Source of the DNA: Myrmaecium sp. VS I D KN 1
Lineage: Eukaryota > Ascomycota > Dothideomycetes > Valsariales > Valsariaceae
Length of the DNA stretch: 64,000 bases
Assembly: GCA_019775845.1 (NCBI GenBank)
Contig: JADQAV010000026.1
Coordinates: 496,001-560,000, forward strand
Direction: 5' to 3'
Both the position numbers and the translations under genes were made by a program. The notes under the pieces were generated by a model, which saw nothing but the letters and a program-made list of their open reading frames with translations, was not told the origin of the DNA and made no database searches. Below are positions 47,261-58,583 of the stretch, in pieces (position 1 is the stretch's first letter; every line of letters begins with the position of its first letter).

Positions 47261-50200
47261 GAAGACTTAATTAAAAAGCCCGTAAGCTTACTAACTAATA
47301 CTAGAAGAGAAGAGTAAACTACTAGCTAGACTACTAAAAAAAATACTATAAAGAAATAGCTCTAAGGGAGTATATATATATAGAAGGCAAACTATAATAA
47401 GACTATATACTACTTATAATTAAGAAATTAAAGTGATAGATTAGCTTATAAATTATATAAAGGAGAAGAGCTAGACTTACTACCTTATAAGTAATTATTA
47501 TTAAATTATAAACGGTAGCCGCTATATTAGAAATACTAGTATTTAATAATACTACTTTATTATATAGAGTACGCGACTCTTAAAGAGCTAATACCCCTAT
47601 CTTAGTTTTATTACGCGGCGTATATATAAGGTGTATAACACCCTCCTTATACTAAGCTATATATTATAACTTTAAGTAGTAGGTTACTTCCTTCTAAAAG
47701 ACCTAAAGGCTTTTTAGGGAGATTATAAGTTATAATAAAGCCTTTAGTAATAAATTCGTATATAATATATAATTAGACGGAACCTTAGGGAGTAGTTAAT
47801 ATATATAAGATAAGTAAGTATAATAAGCTTACTAAAATATACGAATACCTAGCCTAAGAATAGTATATATAATTCTTAATAAGGTAAAAGTCCTCCGTAG
47901 TTTTATACTAGTCTACTATAATATTATATATAGAACTATAGGGGGACGTTAAATTAGTAACTATATACTTAAGTAGATTAAGCGGTGCGGGAGCTATTTA
48001 TTATTATAGCCGGTATAGTTATAAGTCTACTATACTTATATAGTTAGTATATATAAGAAGGCTATAAATAAGTAGCGTATAAAAGAAGATACTTATATAT
48101 AGTTCTATTAATAACGCCTTTTTAATACGGGCGGATAGACGGTTAAAGAATAGAAGATATTTTAGAAAGAAGTTATATATCAGAATAGTATCGTTAGTAT
48201 ATAGATTAGTTATAATAGTAAATAAATCTAATATATAAGTATTATAACTTTAAATCCTAGTATTATTTGCGTTAATATACTCTTCCTTTATATCTCTACT
48301 AAGCTTCTTATTTAACTTATTAGTAAAGCTACTAATATTTTAAGGAAGGAGAGCGTTAAGAGTACTAGCTATATTAGCGAAGTTAATAAAATAATCCTCC
48401 TTTATAAAAGTAGGAAGCTAATAATTATTATTAATAAGATTCTTAGTAGTACTACCGCTAGTATTACTATTATTACTACTAGTAGAATCCTTAATAGTAC
48501 TACTACTAGTATTACTACTAGTACTATTATTAGTAGGATTATTACTACTAATAAGATAATTTTTATTATTACTACTATTAGTAGTATTATTACTACTACC
48601 TCCTTACTTATCCGTAGTAAGTAGACTACTCTACTTAATAAGTATAAGTAATATATTAATATGCGTAGCGCAGGCTCTATTAGTATCTATTATAGTAATT
48701 TCTTAATCGGCTATAGAAGGTATATATAGCTAGAAATAATATAATTAAAAAGCGTAGGATAAAGGAATAGATAATTAATTAAATAAAGAATAATATTATA
48801 AGGTAATTAGTAATAGAAATATTAATAGAAGTAGTAAAGGAAATAGTAATATAGTATTAATAATTAGTATAAGGGAAGGGCCTATATAAAGGCGAAAATT
48901 AAGTAAGCTAGTATATATATATAACGCGCGGATGCGTTATAAGAAGAGAGAGGTAGTTATAAAATAAGTATACTATATTTATAAATACCTTAGGTATCTT
49001 ATATACTATCTAAGTAAGAACCTTAGTACTACCTATAATAGTATTTAAGGAGGGCTGTAAGGGAATAAGAGAATAGTAGCTTTAATCTTACTTTTAATCT
49101 AAAGTTATTATCCTATACTAGTTATCTACTTCCTATATATATTACTAAAGTAGTTATCGCAGAAGATAATAAAGCGGCGTAGATATAATAGAAGCTTCTT
49201 ATATAGATAGTAGATAGCTTCTAAGGTATTATTAAGGAAGATATCTAAGTATTCTATCCGACGCGGTAAAGTAAAGAACCTCTTAATATTTAATTCCTTA
49301 CTAGTTTATAGTCCTACTATATAATTTCCGTTTCTATTATTTAATACTACAGCGTCCCTTTAGTAGTAAGTATAGAATAGGAAGTTATAATAGTAGCTTT
49401 CTAATAATATTATAAAAATCTTATAGCCTATAAGCGTAGGCTTATTTAGTATATTAAATATCTAGTTTAAATAGCTAGTAAACTAAACTATTATCTTATC
49501 TACGGCTACCCGGGAGCTCGGAATAATATATTTCTAGAAGGCCTTATTAAGGGATTTTATAAACTTAGTAACCTTTTAAAATACTAGAACTTTACTCTTA
49601 CTACTATATAGAGGCCTTAATAAGTATAAGTAATACTTAATTTACTACTATCTATTCGCTAATATATACGGCGATACTAGATACTATAGTTATTTACTAT
49701 AAAGCTTCTAATAATTAAGTATTTTTACTACTTATAATATCTCTAGATTAACTAACTCGCTAGCTATTATATCCCTTTAATATTACTAATAATAATTTTA
49801 AGGATACTTAAAGTACGCCTGATAATAAGCTATATATTAATTTATATAATTAGTAATTATATAGAATAGCGGTACTATAAAAAATAATAAGAAAAACTAT
49901 AGTAGTATATTCTAGTAACTAAAAGATAGTAGGAGTAAATCTAGCGCCTATCTAAATAGCCTCTAATTTAGATTATAAAATACTTAGATACTTAGCTTTA
50001 TAATACCTTACTAAGCTTAGAGTAAGCTCTTCCTTAGCTTCTACTACGTTATTTTCGCTAAAGAAGCCTTATAGAAGCCTTAACTCTAGCTATTATAAGT
50101 TTACTAATACTATAGGCTTAAAATTAACGTAGTTATTAAGTAGAAGTTTAATAGTATAGTATCTATTAACTAAATTACTAGAATTACTCTTATAATTATA

Positions 50201-51060
50201 CTTCTATAAATTCTACTAACTACTTACTTCGGGGCTATCTACCCTACTTAGTACTATATACTATATACTAGAAGGGCTTATAATTACTTTATTTAGTAGA
50301 AGAAACGCTTATAATAGCTAGTTTTAATTCCTAAACAGCTATAGTAACTAGCTTAATTAAGGTATATATATTTAGTATTAGTATTATTATAGTAGCGGCG
50401 GAGGCGGTAGAAGAGTAACTTCTTTAAAAGTTATTATAAAAGCTTCCTAGCTATTAAGAATACTATAATAAGCCTTCTATAGCTTAGAGCAGCGTTAAAT
50501 AATAGAATTATACTTTACGGATATCTTAATATTACGGATAATAGTACTATTCTCTTAAACTAAGATAGAAATAAAGGGAGATAATTCTAAGTAAGGTCTA
50601 ATCTTCTAATTTTATAAATTAAATATAAGGGGGAAGAAAATAAGTAATAAGAGGTTAACCTAAGGAAGGTTTAAAGATATAAGAGTAAGAATAAAGCTAA
50701 GCGAATCCTTAAGAAGAACTTAAGAGGGAAGAACTAAAATTATTCGAACTAAATATTTAAAATTATAAGGGTAAAGAGGTCTAAATATACTTAAGGAGGA
50801 GGTAGTATAGTATAAAGCTTTATTAAAGTACTACCTAATTCTATAAGTCTTAAAGTAGGATTTCTAATAAAGTATTAAATAAGTATAGGTCTAAAGTAAT
50901 ATAGTAGTAATATATTGTAATAAAAGTAAGTTTATTAAGTAAAATATTAGGCGATAATAAAGCAGTAGTAATATAATAAGAAGTAAGATTATAAGTATAC
51001 TATATAATAGTAATATTACTAACTAGCAGTAATATTACTAAGTAGTAGTAAAAGTTAAAT
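47260..51060. mobile_element. Unassigned RIP-altered repeat DNA, possible Gypsy 3' part
   Basis: This continues the same CpA/TpG-poor composition. The stretch from about 50.58 to 50.82 kb resembles the end of a Gypsy polyprotein just before a 3' LTR, followed by possible LTR sequence, but I could not match LTR pairs by eye. The rest, 47.3-50.5 kb, shows no recognisable domain and may include other elements in either orientation. Confidence 0.4.
48430..48602. repeat. Low-complexity ACT/ATT/AGT triplet stretch
   Basis: A run dominated by ACT, ATT and AGT triplets within the RIP island. It may derive from an older CAx-type triplet repeat in which RIP changed the CpA steps, but that origin is inference. 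Confidence 0.7.
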
Positions 51061-51068
51061 AATAAACT

Positions 51069-51195
51069 TATATACTAAATAAGAGCTAGGATATATACTA
51101 AGTAAAAGCCTATATACTAGGTAAGCGCGAGAGATATATACTAGATAAAAGCTTATATACTAAGTAAGTACGAGGGATATATACTAAGTAATACC
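51069..51195. repeat. Tandem repeat, 3 units of about 42 bp
   Basis: Three adjacent units begin at 51069, 51111 and 51154, each starting TATATACTA and containing a second internal GATATATACTA block, so a half-unit of about 21 bp is also visible. It sits near the right edge of the RIP island and is itself CpA/TpG-poor. Confidence 0.8.
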
Positions 51196-51600
51196 TACAG
51201 CCTAGGGACTTTAGTAATTTTCGGATTTTAAGAAGTTCTTAGAAGTTTTATAATACTTAAATATAAACTCTAGATAATCTCTATATAAATTAGCTTATAC
51301 TATACTATCTACTATATATACTAGTACCTTTCTTAGTATACGTCTTACTTTTACGCCCCTAAACCAGGGGTATAGCTATAGTATTAATTAATCGAAGATA
51401 CTAGAAACTTAATACTAGAAATAAAAGTATTAAGGTATTTATATAAGTATTAATATAGTATCGTCTGGTATTAAGACGTACTTCTTAATACTATACTAGA
51501 TAAGTAAAAGCTCGTTAAGACCCCTATTATTATAGGACGCCTTACTCTTAGTAGTTTAGATACCTAGACGCCGTTAACGGCTAAGCCGGAAGTGATTTTA

Positions 51601-54276
51601 CTATTAACAAAAGTATCCATTTAAGGGGTAAGGGGAAGAGGAGGCGGAGGATGAGAAGGATGAGGAGAATTGGAAGGGGAGCGGCTCGGTCGGCAAGCGG
51701 GCGTTCCGACGCGCCGCCAGCCGACTTTATCCACCCATGCAAATCCGACGTCCACGTCGCCCGTTCCCCTCATTCCAGTGTTCTTTCTCGTTCTCGCGGG
51801 ATGGAGTCGCTCGGATGCTCCGTTCATTGCTCTCTATCTCAGTATTTACCTGAGGCATGGAGGGACTTGGATGGTTCTGGGACTGAGTGGAGATGGAGTT
51901 CGGAGTTCCCCCCCTCGGCCAAGCGAGGACCACCATTCCGATCCACTCCATGCATCCACCCGTCTCTCCATCGTCCATCAATGTCCTAACAACCTTCCTG
52001 CGCATCTGTCCGCCCGCCTGCCTTCAAAGGGTCGTGAAGAAGCGGAATGGCGGCAAGGACCATTTGATCTGCAGCTATCTAGCTGTTAAAAGACTGCCAG
52101 CCTGCTTGCATGTGATCGGAGTGATTGAAAGGCCGGGAGGGAACTACGGCTTGGCTGAGGGAAGCGGAGCCCGTTGTGCGACGCAGGGTGTCCTGCTGTA
52201 CATATGCACCAAGATTTGACATGCTTTCCTGTGTATGATGAATAGTCAGTGAAGAAGATGCTACCCTTAGTCCACGCTCTGTTCTATAAATGCATCATAT
52301 CACCGCCGCATCCCGAGCGCAAGCGGAGAGAGGCTGTGTTTATTGGTTTATCAAGGGCTTCAGGGTGCGTCCCCTGCGCCCTGCTTTTCTCCTCCTCCGG
52401 GTGTCTCAAGCTTCTCTTGCTGGCTGGGGGGAAAGTTCACGACCCAAGCATGGCATGCCTGTCAGGACGAGATTCGGCACCTCTCTTTTCTCCATCTTTC
52501 TCTACCCACTCTTTCGTTACCTATTCAGCTCACACGTTCGCCGACATTATTCCTATAGTGGACCGTCGCGAACCACCCGCACCGTGACCCCGCCCAGCGC
52601 GCCGGTATTCGCATCAGGTCCCTTCCCACGTCCGAGTTCCAGCTATCCGTGCCAACGTGCTCGTTGGAAGTTCACTCCGCCCCCCTCCGCGCAACTGTCG
52701 ACGTCCTTTTCGGATTGAAAGTGCCCGCTGGTGACGCGTGCAGTGAAGTTGCTTGCGCATCGCTGATCCTCCTAGGTCGTCGTGCGTCCATAGAGCTCCC
52801 AGACTCCCCGTTTCCCCATTGGCCATGTGGCTGCGGCTCCGCGAGGGTTGGCGCCGTCTCGCGTCGCCAACCCGTTACCGTACCTTTCGATCAACCTAGG
52901 TAGATACTGTGATGGAGGCCCGCCGTGGTGTGGCATCGGGCGACCCGCAGACAGGCACCTGCGTAAGTACAGTAAGTAGGTTAGTAGGCAAGCAACAAGC
53001 AACGCGGACAAGGCATCGGAAACAAGGCAACCGAATGAGGGGAATCGTATGTAGGTACAGTACTAAGGTAGCATAGCAGCGGACCTCCTCAGCGATCAGC
53101 AATCAGCATCCGCTCCAGCTCCAGCATCCGCATCAGATCTTTCCCCCCTCTTCCTTCTGTGCATCTCCGTCGAACAGCAACCCTCTCAGCTTTGCTCTGC
53201 CCACCACCAAGCCCTTCCGCCGCCGGGATTTACTCCACCATTCGTCCATCCGCGGATCCAGAGACGGCCGGATCCCTGTCGATACCTTCCCCAGCAGCTC
53301 TTCGTGCAGAAGGTCCAGGGCAGAAACGCGAGACCGGCTGCTGCCAACTGAGGAGCAGTCCGTCCTTCTCCGGGGCTACAATGGGTAAGTGCCTTGCAAC
53401 CCTTCCAGTTTCCCCCCTCACTGCCTCCGCCGCACCGAACCCAAGTAAGGTACCTTACCTTACCTGACCTGAACCACCTTACCCTGCCACTGCCACTGCC
53501 ATTGCCCACTACCGACGACTACTACGTGAATAGCACATGCCCTGTCTTGTCCCGCCGGCCTTTGCCCAGAAAGAAAAGTCCAAACCCCCTATTCCAAAGG
53601 TGTCCTCCTCCTCCCGCCCTTAGTTAAACCTCTGGAAACTCTCTCAACACCCCGCCCTCTTCTTCCTCCTCCATCTCTTCCCTTCCTCGCCGCTCTCCAA
53701 CCGACGACCTCTTCGCCCTTTTTGCTTGCTTTTGGAATTGCTCACTTACGTTCCCATTCCAAACAGATCTCGGCGACACCTATCGCCCCTCTGCTGCTGT
53801 AAGTTCTGCGCTCCTTCTTTCCCTTCTCAGCCGCACGACCCGAGCACCCATCAACAGCCCCCGCACTCGCTCCTCACCCGTTCATCGTTCATCCCCCCTC
53901 TTTCCCTCATTACCACATCAACAACCAACCCTTTTCTCCCTTTTTTTTTCCTGTCCACTCCCCCTCCTCAGTCACTCCGCGCCTGCTGCATCACGGTGTA
54001 TCAACGTGCGGTGTGACGTGAGGATTTCGTTATTCCCTCATCTCCATCATCACATTCCGCATCTCCCTTGATCCATCATTGGTGGTCGTGGCCCGGGGGG
54101 TGGAGACACGGACTTCCCCAATCACCCGTACGCCGAGGACCCACGGAACTTCCCTTAGCCTACCAACCCAGCAACCTGCACCTGCACCTGCACCTGCACT
54201 TCATCCTCACCGGCACATGCACACTCAACCAACCGAATCCCCATAAATCGCCCGGGTGAACCCAAACTCATCCGTC
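51601..54276. promoter_or_regulatory. Upstream region and leader of the Gbp2-like gene
   Basis: 2.7 kb of normal composition between the RIP island and the first ATG of the RNA-binding protein. From about 53.1 kb it is pyrimidine-rich like a fungal core promoter and leader. A strong donor (GTAAGT at 53385) and an acceptor (CCAAACAG ending 53766, with CTCAC/CTTAC branch-like text before it) suggest a leader intron of about 382 bp. The nearby open frames show no family motif. Confidence 0.45.
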
Positions 54277-56371
54277 ATGAATCCCGAGCCCATTGATACT
54301 TACGAGTCTCAGCGCGAGAGGTCCCGATCCCCTCGACGTCGTTCTCGCAGCCCGCGTCGCAGCCGCCGGTCATACTCTCCTCGCAGCCGCTCTCGAAGCC
54401 GCGATCGCGACGACTATCGCCGCAGCGAACGCAGATCTCGCTCGCCCTTGGCCGGAAACGCTGCCGCGTCGGGTTATTCAGGTGGTTCATACAGTGCCTC
54501 TCGCGCGCCGCCGAGGAACTTTGAAGACCGAGCTGTCGCGAAGGAACAAATGATGCAGTCTCTTAGGGAATCGTCGCAGCAGGACCGTCGGGTCTATGTT
54601 GGCAATTTGTCTTACGATGTCAAGTGGCATCACCTGAAGGATTTTATGAGGCAGGGTGAGTCGGCGACGTGTCGCGCACCCTTTTCCGTTGCGTGTCCAT
54701 CACATTGCTAACGCGTCCGATGCAGCCGGAGAGGTCTTGTTCGCTGATGTGTTGTTACTTCCGAATGGAATGTCGAAGGTGGGCTGACTGTGGCTGGTCT
54801 TTCTTGGTTTCTTTGGTTATTTGAGGACGTTGGATTGACGGAAGGGACCGGTTTCGACGGGTCTATGTAGGGATGCGGGTATGTTCCTCTGAGCTTCTGC
54901 GCGTTGCGTCGTTCTTTGCTAACTTGATTCACAGTATTGTGGAATACGCGACGCGGGAACAAGCGCAAAATGCAGTGCAAACACTGAGCAACCAGAATCT
55001 CATGGGGCGGCTCGTTTACGTTCGCGAGGTGAGTGTCACGTTGTCTTCCCGCGCCTACCTCCACAAACATACACACACACACAACGTCACCTTTCCACTT
55101 TCTCAATTTGACTCCACCTGCAACTCTTGCGCTGTCTACGCTTGATTCGTCTTTCACGACCGTCGTTGCGCATTCCTGAATCTGCCCTTTACTAACACTT
55201 ATCGTCAATAAGGATCGCGAAGCCGAACCCCGCTTCTCAGCTCCTGTTGGCCGTGGCGCGTTTGACGGCGGAATGGGTCGTGGTGGTTTTGGCGGCGGTG
55301 GCTACGGTGCCGCTGGCGCTGGTGGCGGTCGCCAGATCTATGTCTCTAACGTTTGTCCCCTTCCCTTTCCTCCTTGCAGCTACGGTATCTGTTGTGCAGG
55401 CATGTTAACCACGGTCGCAGTTGCCTTACAACGTCGGTTGGCAAGACCTGAAGGATTTGTTCAGGCAAGCCGGTGAGTCTACTAACTACTCTGACTAGTT
55501 ACACTTCTTGTTCCGTTTGCGAATCGATCATCTAACAGTAGCTTTCTCTCCACAGCCACTACCGGCTCGGTCATCCGTGCCGATGTACATATGACCCCGG
55601 ATGGTCGCCCCAAGGGCTCCGGTATTGTCGCCTTTGAGACTGCCGAAGACGCCCGCAACGCCATCAACCAGTTCAACGGATATGACTGGCAGGGACGCAT
55701 GCTCGAAGTTCGCGAAGACCGTTTCGCTGGCGGCCCTGGCGGCTTTGGCCGTGGTGGCTTCGGCGCTCGCGGAGGCTTTGGTGGCGGGTTCGGTGCTCGT
55801 GGCGGGTTTGCACCTCGCGGTGGTTTCGGCGGCGGTTTCGGCGCGCGTGGCGGTTTTGGCGGTGGCTTTGGTGGCTACGATGCTGGAGCTGCTGCTGCCG
55901 CTTCGGTTCCTCCCAACCCGTTCACCGACTTCGCCACTTCGGGTGGTGAACGCTCCAACATCATCTACGTGCGCAATGTAAGTTGACACCGTTGCTGTAC
56001 ACAGGTTCGCGTATTTAACTGTTTATAGTTGCCTTGGTCCACTAGCAACGAGGACCTTGTCGAGCTCTTCACCACGATTGGCAAGGTTGAGCGTGCGGAG
56101 ATCCAGTATGAGCCCAATGGTCGTTCCAGGGGCACTGGTGTGGTTGAGTTCGACACTCCTGAGAATGCTGAAACCGCTATTGGTATGATCATCGAGCCCA
56201 CGTCGCACGTTCAAGACCGGACTAACATGTTTTACAGCCAAGTTCACTGGCTACCAGTACGGCGGCCGTCCTCTTGGCCTTTCCTACGTCAAGTATACCA
56301 ACGTCGCTGGTCCCACGGACGCTATGGAGGGTACCGAGGCTACCGGCCTTACCCAGGACCAGATCATGTAG
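54277..56371 (+). CDS. Gbp2/Hrb1-like SR-type RNA-binding protein, three RRMs
   Basis: Nine exons: 54277-54655, 54726-54778, 54871-54878, 54935-55028, 55213-55350, 55421-55472, 55556-55977, 56029-56182 and 56238-56371, giving 477 aa with every phase consistent. Exon 3 is only 8 nt. An N-terminal RS domain ([16 protein letters not shown], about 13-60) precedes RRM1 (RNP2 [10 protein letters not shown]; the RNP1 region GCGIVEYA is rebuilt across the micro-exon). A Gly-rich linker follows, then RRM2 (IYVSN to [17 protein letters not shown]1 [10 protein letters not shown]), a long Gly/Phe/Arg-rich RGG-like linker, and RRM3 (IIYVRN to [13 protein letters not shown]1 [10 protein letters not shown]). 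The domain order equals yeast Gbp2/Hrb1, which bind pre-mRNA with TREX and act in quality control and export of spliced mRNA. RS and RGG parts suggest control by SR kinases and arginine methylation. Confidence 0.93.
54871..54878 (+). other. 8-nt micro-exon of the Gbp2-like gene
   Basis: GGATGCGG lies between an acceptor (CTATGTAG ending 54870) and a donor (GTATGT at 54879). Joining exon 2 (ending ATGTCGAAG), these 8 nt and exon 4 (starting TATTGTGGAATAC) gives SKGCGIVEYA, the RNP1 motif of RRM1. No other join of the flanking exons restores this motif. Confidence 0.85.
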
Positions 56372-57052
56372 ATGTTTTGCGTCTTCAGCAAGCATGTATT
56401 GCCTTGGAGGATTATGGCATAAGGGAATCGTCGGTGTGGTCTCCACGATGCATTGGTCTCTCGATTTTTCATCTTCTCCCAAGTTCGGCTAAGTCAGGGC
56501 TCTTTCTTTGAAGTTGGCTTTTATTCTATCTGATTTTCGCCTGCTGGCATTCAATCTCACAAAGGAGCGAGAGTACAAAAAGAAAAAACATGGCTTTCTT
56601 CGGGCTTATACCCCTTTCACGTTCCTTGGGGGACTTTCTTCCTTGCTTTCTTTCGTTCCTCCTCGATCGATGGAAAATGTGTCCGCATGCTGGAAACAAG
56701 GGTGGTTGAAATTCCAAGCGTTGCGTGTGTAGTGGGAGAGAGACATAAGCAAGAAGCACATATAAATTGAATGGGATGGCATTGTTTTTTTTTTTTGTTT
56801 TTTTGTTTTTTTTTACCGGATTCCTGCTATGCGATCGCATCATGCCCTCTTCTATCTTCTCGTTCTGTACGTTTCGTATGCGTATACGTATACGCATACT
56901 TTGCCACTCTCGGTTTCGAAGTGCTGTTTCTTCATGAACCTTCGACGTTCCTGCAGCCCGTCATGGTTTGCATGTATATCCATCCACACGGGACCTTTCC
57001 CCCCCCCTTCACCCTCTCTCCCCCTCCAACCCCTCTCACCCCCCTTCCCTTT
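56372..57052. terminator. 3' region between convergent genes, with palindromes
   Basis: 681 bp between two stop codons, expected to hold both 3' UTRs. It contains a long T-run (56785-56813), a 12 bp palindrome at 56829-56840 and a 24 bp perfect palindrome at 56876-56899. No coding signal seen. Confidence 0.4.
56876..56899. repeat. 24-bp perfect palindrome, fully alternating purine-pyrimidine
   Basis: The half-arm GTATGCGTATAC is followed at once by its exact reverse complement with no spacer. All 24 positions alternate purine and pyrimidine. A second perfect palindrome, ATGCGATCGCAT, lies at 56829-56840. Such DNA can form a cruciform or Z-DNA, or bind a dimeric protein. Confidence 0.95.
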
Positions 57053-58583
57053 TCACCCCCGCCCCCCACCCAACCACCCAAACACATACTCATACACGGC
57101 CCACTGCACGGCGTTGACGACGAAGGCGCGCAGGCTGCAAACGCCCAGGCCGCGGACGAAGGCGCGGGGCCCCTCGGTCGCGTAGGTGTGCTGGGCGATT
57201 TGGAGGGCGGTGAGGGGGCGGGGTGGGGATGCGGGGGCTGCGGAGGTCCCCGCTGGCGCGGGCGAAAGGAGGAGGGGGGTGTGGGGTTCTGCTGCTGGTG
57301 GTGGGGTTACTGTGATTGATGGGGGGGGAGGGGGGAGGTGGTGGTGAGGGTGTTGTTGGGTTTGGACGCGGGTTTTGATCACGTCTGGAGTGGAGGGAGG
57401 TTAGTTGGGTTCTTTCTTCTTTCTTGCGTGATGGGTTTCAGGAAGGGTAGGTGAGTGGGAACACGTACCGAGGGGAAAGATGGAGGCCCAGGTCACGATG
57501 CCGGCGAGGCCGCCGCAGAAGAGGACTTTCAGGGCGGCTTGCGTGTCGGTTTCGTCCGGGGTGGTGAGGGCGCGTTTGGAGAGCTCGTAGGACCAGAAGC
57601 TGAAGGGTTGGGTTGTTAGGTGGTGGGGTGTGATCCAGCGCTTCCTTTCTCTCCTCTTCGCCTTCGTTCCTCTTTTTTGGAGAGAGAGGGGGTATGCATT
57701 GACTTACTAGAATCCATAACCAACCGCGTCACGCACGCTCGTCACCACGCCGCCGTGGTAAAAGCCTCGTAGCCCGTCCCGCTTCCAACAGTCCTTCGCC
57801 ACGCTCCAGGAGCTGATGCCTCCTCCTCCTCCTCCTGCTCCTCCACTTCCTGCCGCACCAAGCGGATCCAGGCTCCGGTACACCTGCGCGCGACACTTGA
57901 CCAGCTCCGTGGGCGCGGAGACGATGAAGGTGGCGAGTCCACCGACGGCACCGGCGGTCCAGATCTTGAAGCCGTTCGTTGTGGGCGAGGAAGGAGCGTC
58001 GGCGGAGAGCAGCGAGAGGGTGCGGTTGTAGGTGACGAAGAGGATGGCGTTGAGGGCGCCGTAGGTGAGGATTGGGGCGGTCGCGCCTGTGGTGGGTGAG
58101 GGGTGGTTAGCATGGTTTGGTTATTTGTGTTCGATGCGGGTACTGGGTTCGCACGAGGTGGAAGATGTTAGGATATGATAGATATTTGACATGTGGAATG
58201 CGAATATGAATGCATCTATTGTATTGCATCGTCTCCGTAATTCTTCCTATAACATAGCAAGGAAATGAAGTCCAATGTTGGAAGTCCCAACCCAGGAACC
58301 ACTGAACTATCCAGGTACGAAGAAACTCACCTTCAGCCCCAGGCGAGCAATAATAGGCTGCGAATGAGGAGGAAAAGTAAAGAATGCGGTTCGACCTACC
58401 TCGCACCAGAGTACCAGCACGGTCAAAATGGGATCTCCAGCTCCTAGGCTGCTGGTCCGTTGCTGCAATCGATTCCGTGGCAGCAGGGCCGGCCTGCAGG
58501 CGGGTTTTTATAAGATCGAGCGGATTGCCAATGATGATGCTGGCGGCACCGCTGATATAGCCGGCCCAGAAATCGGCGGACAT
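57053..58583 (-). CDS. Mitochondrial carrier family (SLC25) transporter
   Basis: Four exons, 58400-58583, 57708-58086, 57469-57599 and 57053-57384 (introns of 313, 108 and 84 bp), encode 341 aa starting MSADFWAGYISG. All three mitochondrial carrier repeats are present with their Px(D/E)xx(K/R) signatures: PLDLIKTRLQ at 21-30, PTELVKCRAQ at 120-129 and PLDVIKTRVQ at 230-239, the last rebuilt across an intron. The order of six membrane helices fits the family. The second signature, with Glu and PTELVKCR, resembles the carnitine/basic amino acid carrier branch (SLC25A20/29/45), but the substrate cannot be fixed. A Gly-rich loop (about 140-150) and a Pro/His-rich insert of some 45 residues right after the third signature are unusual. 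It sits in the mitochondrial inner membrane by family. Confidence 0.92.

Larger units (their letters stand above)
39720..51600. mobile_element. RIP-saturated AT-rich island of fossil retroelements
   Basis: About 11.9 kb with sharp edges and no open frame of 60 codons. CpA and TpG are nearly absent over kilobases, while CpG, CpC and CpT persist and TpA is very common. This is the mark of repeat-induced point mutation acting on CpA. The recognisable content is Ty3/Gypsy-type retroelement remains in plus orientation (separate entries). The whole island is broken many times over, with far too many disruptions to count by eye, and is long dead. RIP acts in the sexual cycle on duplicated DNA, so saturation suggests several rounds. 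It is expected to be heterochromatin. Confidence 0.9.

Noticed and set aside
48430-48602. Triplet-rich stretch that might be a CRISPR-like or regulatory array
   Set aside because: No regular spacers or conserved unit. It is low-complexity DNA inside the RIP island.
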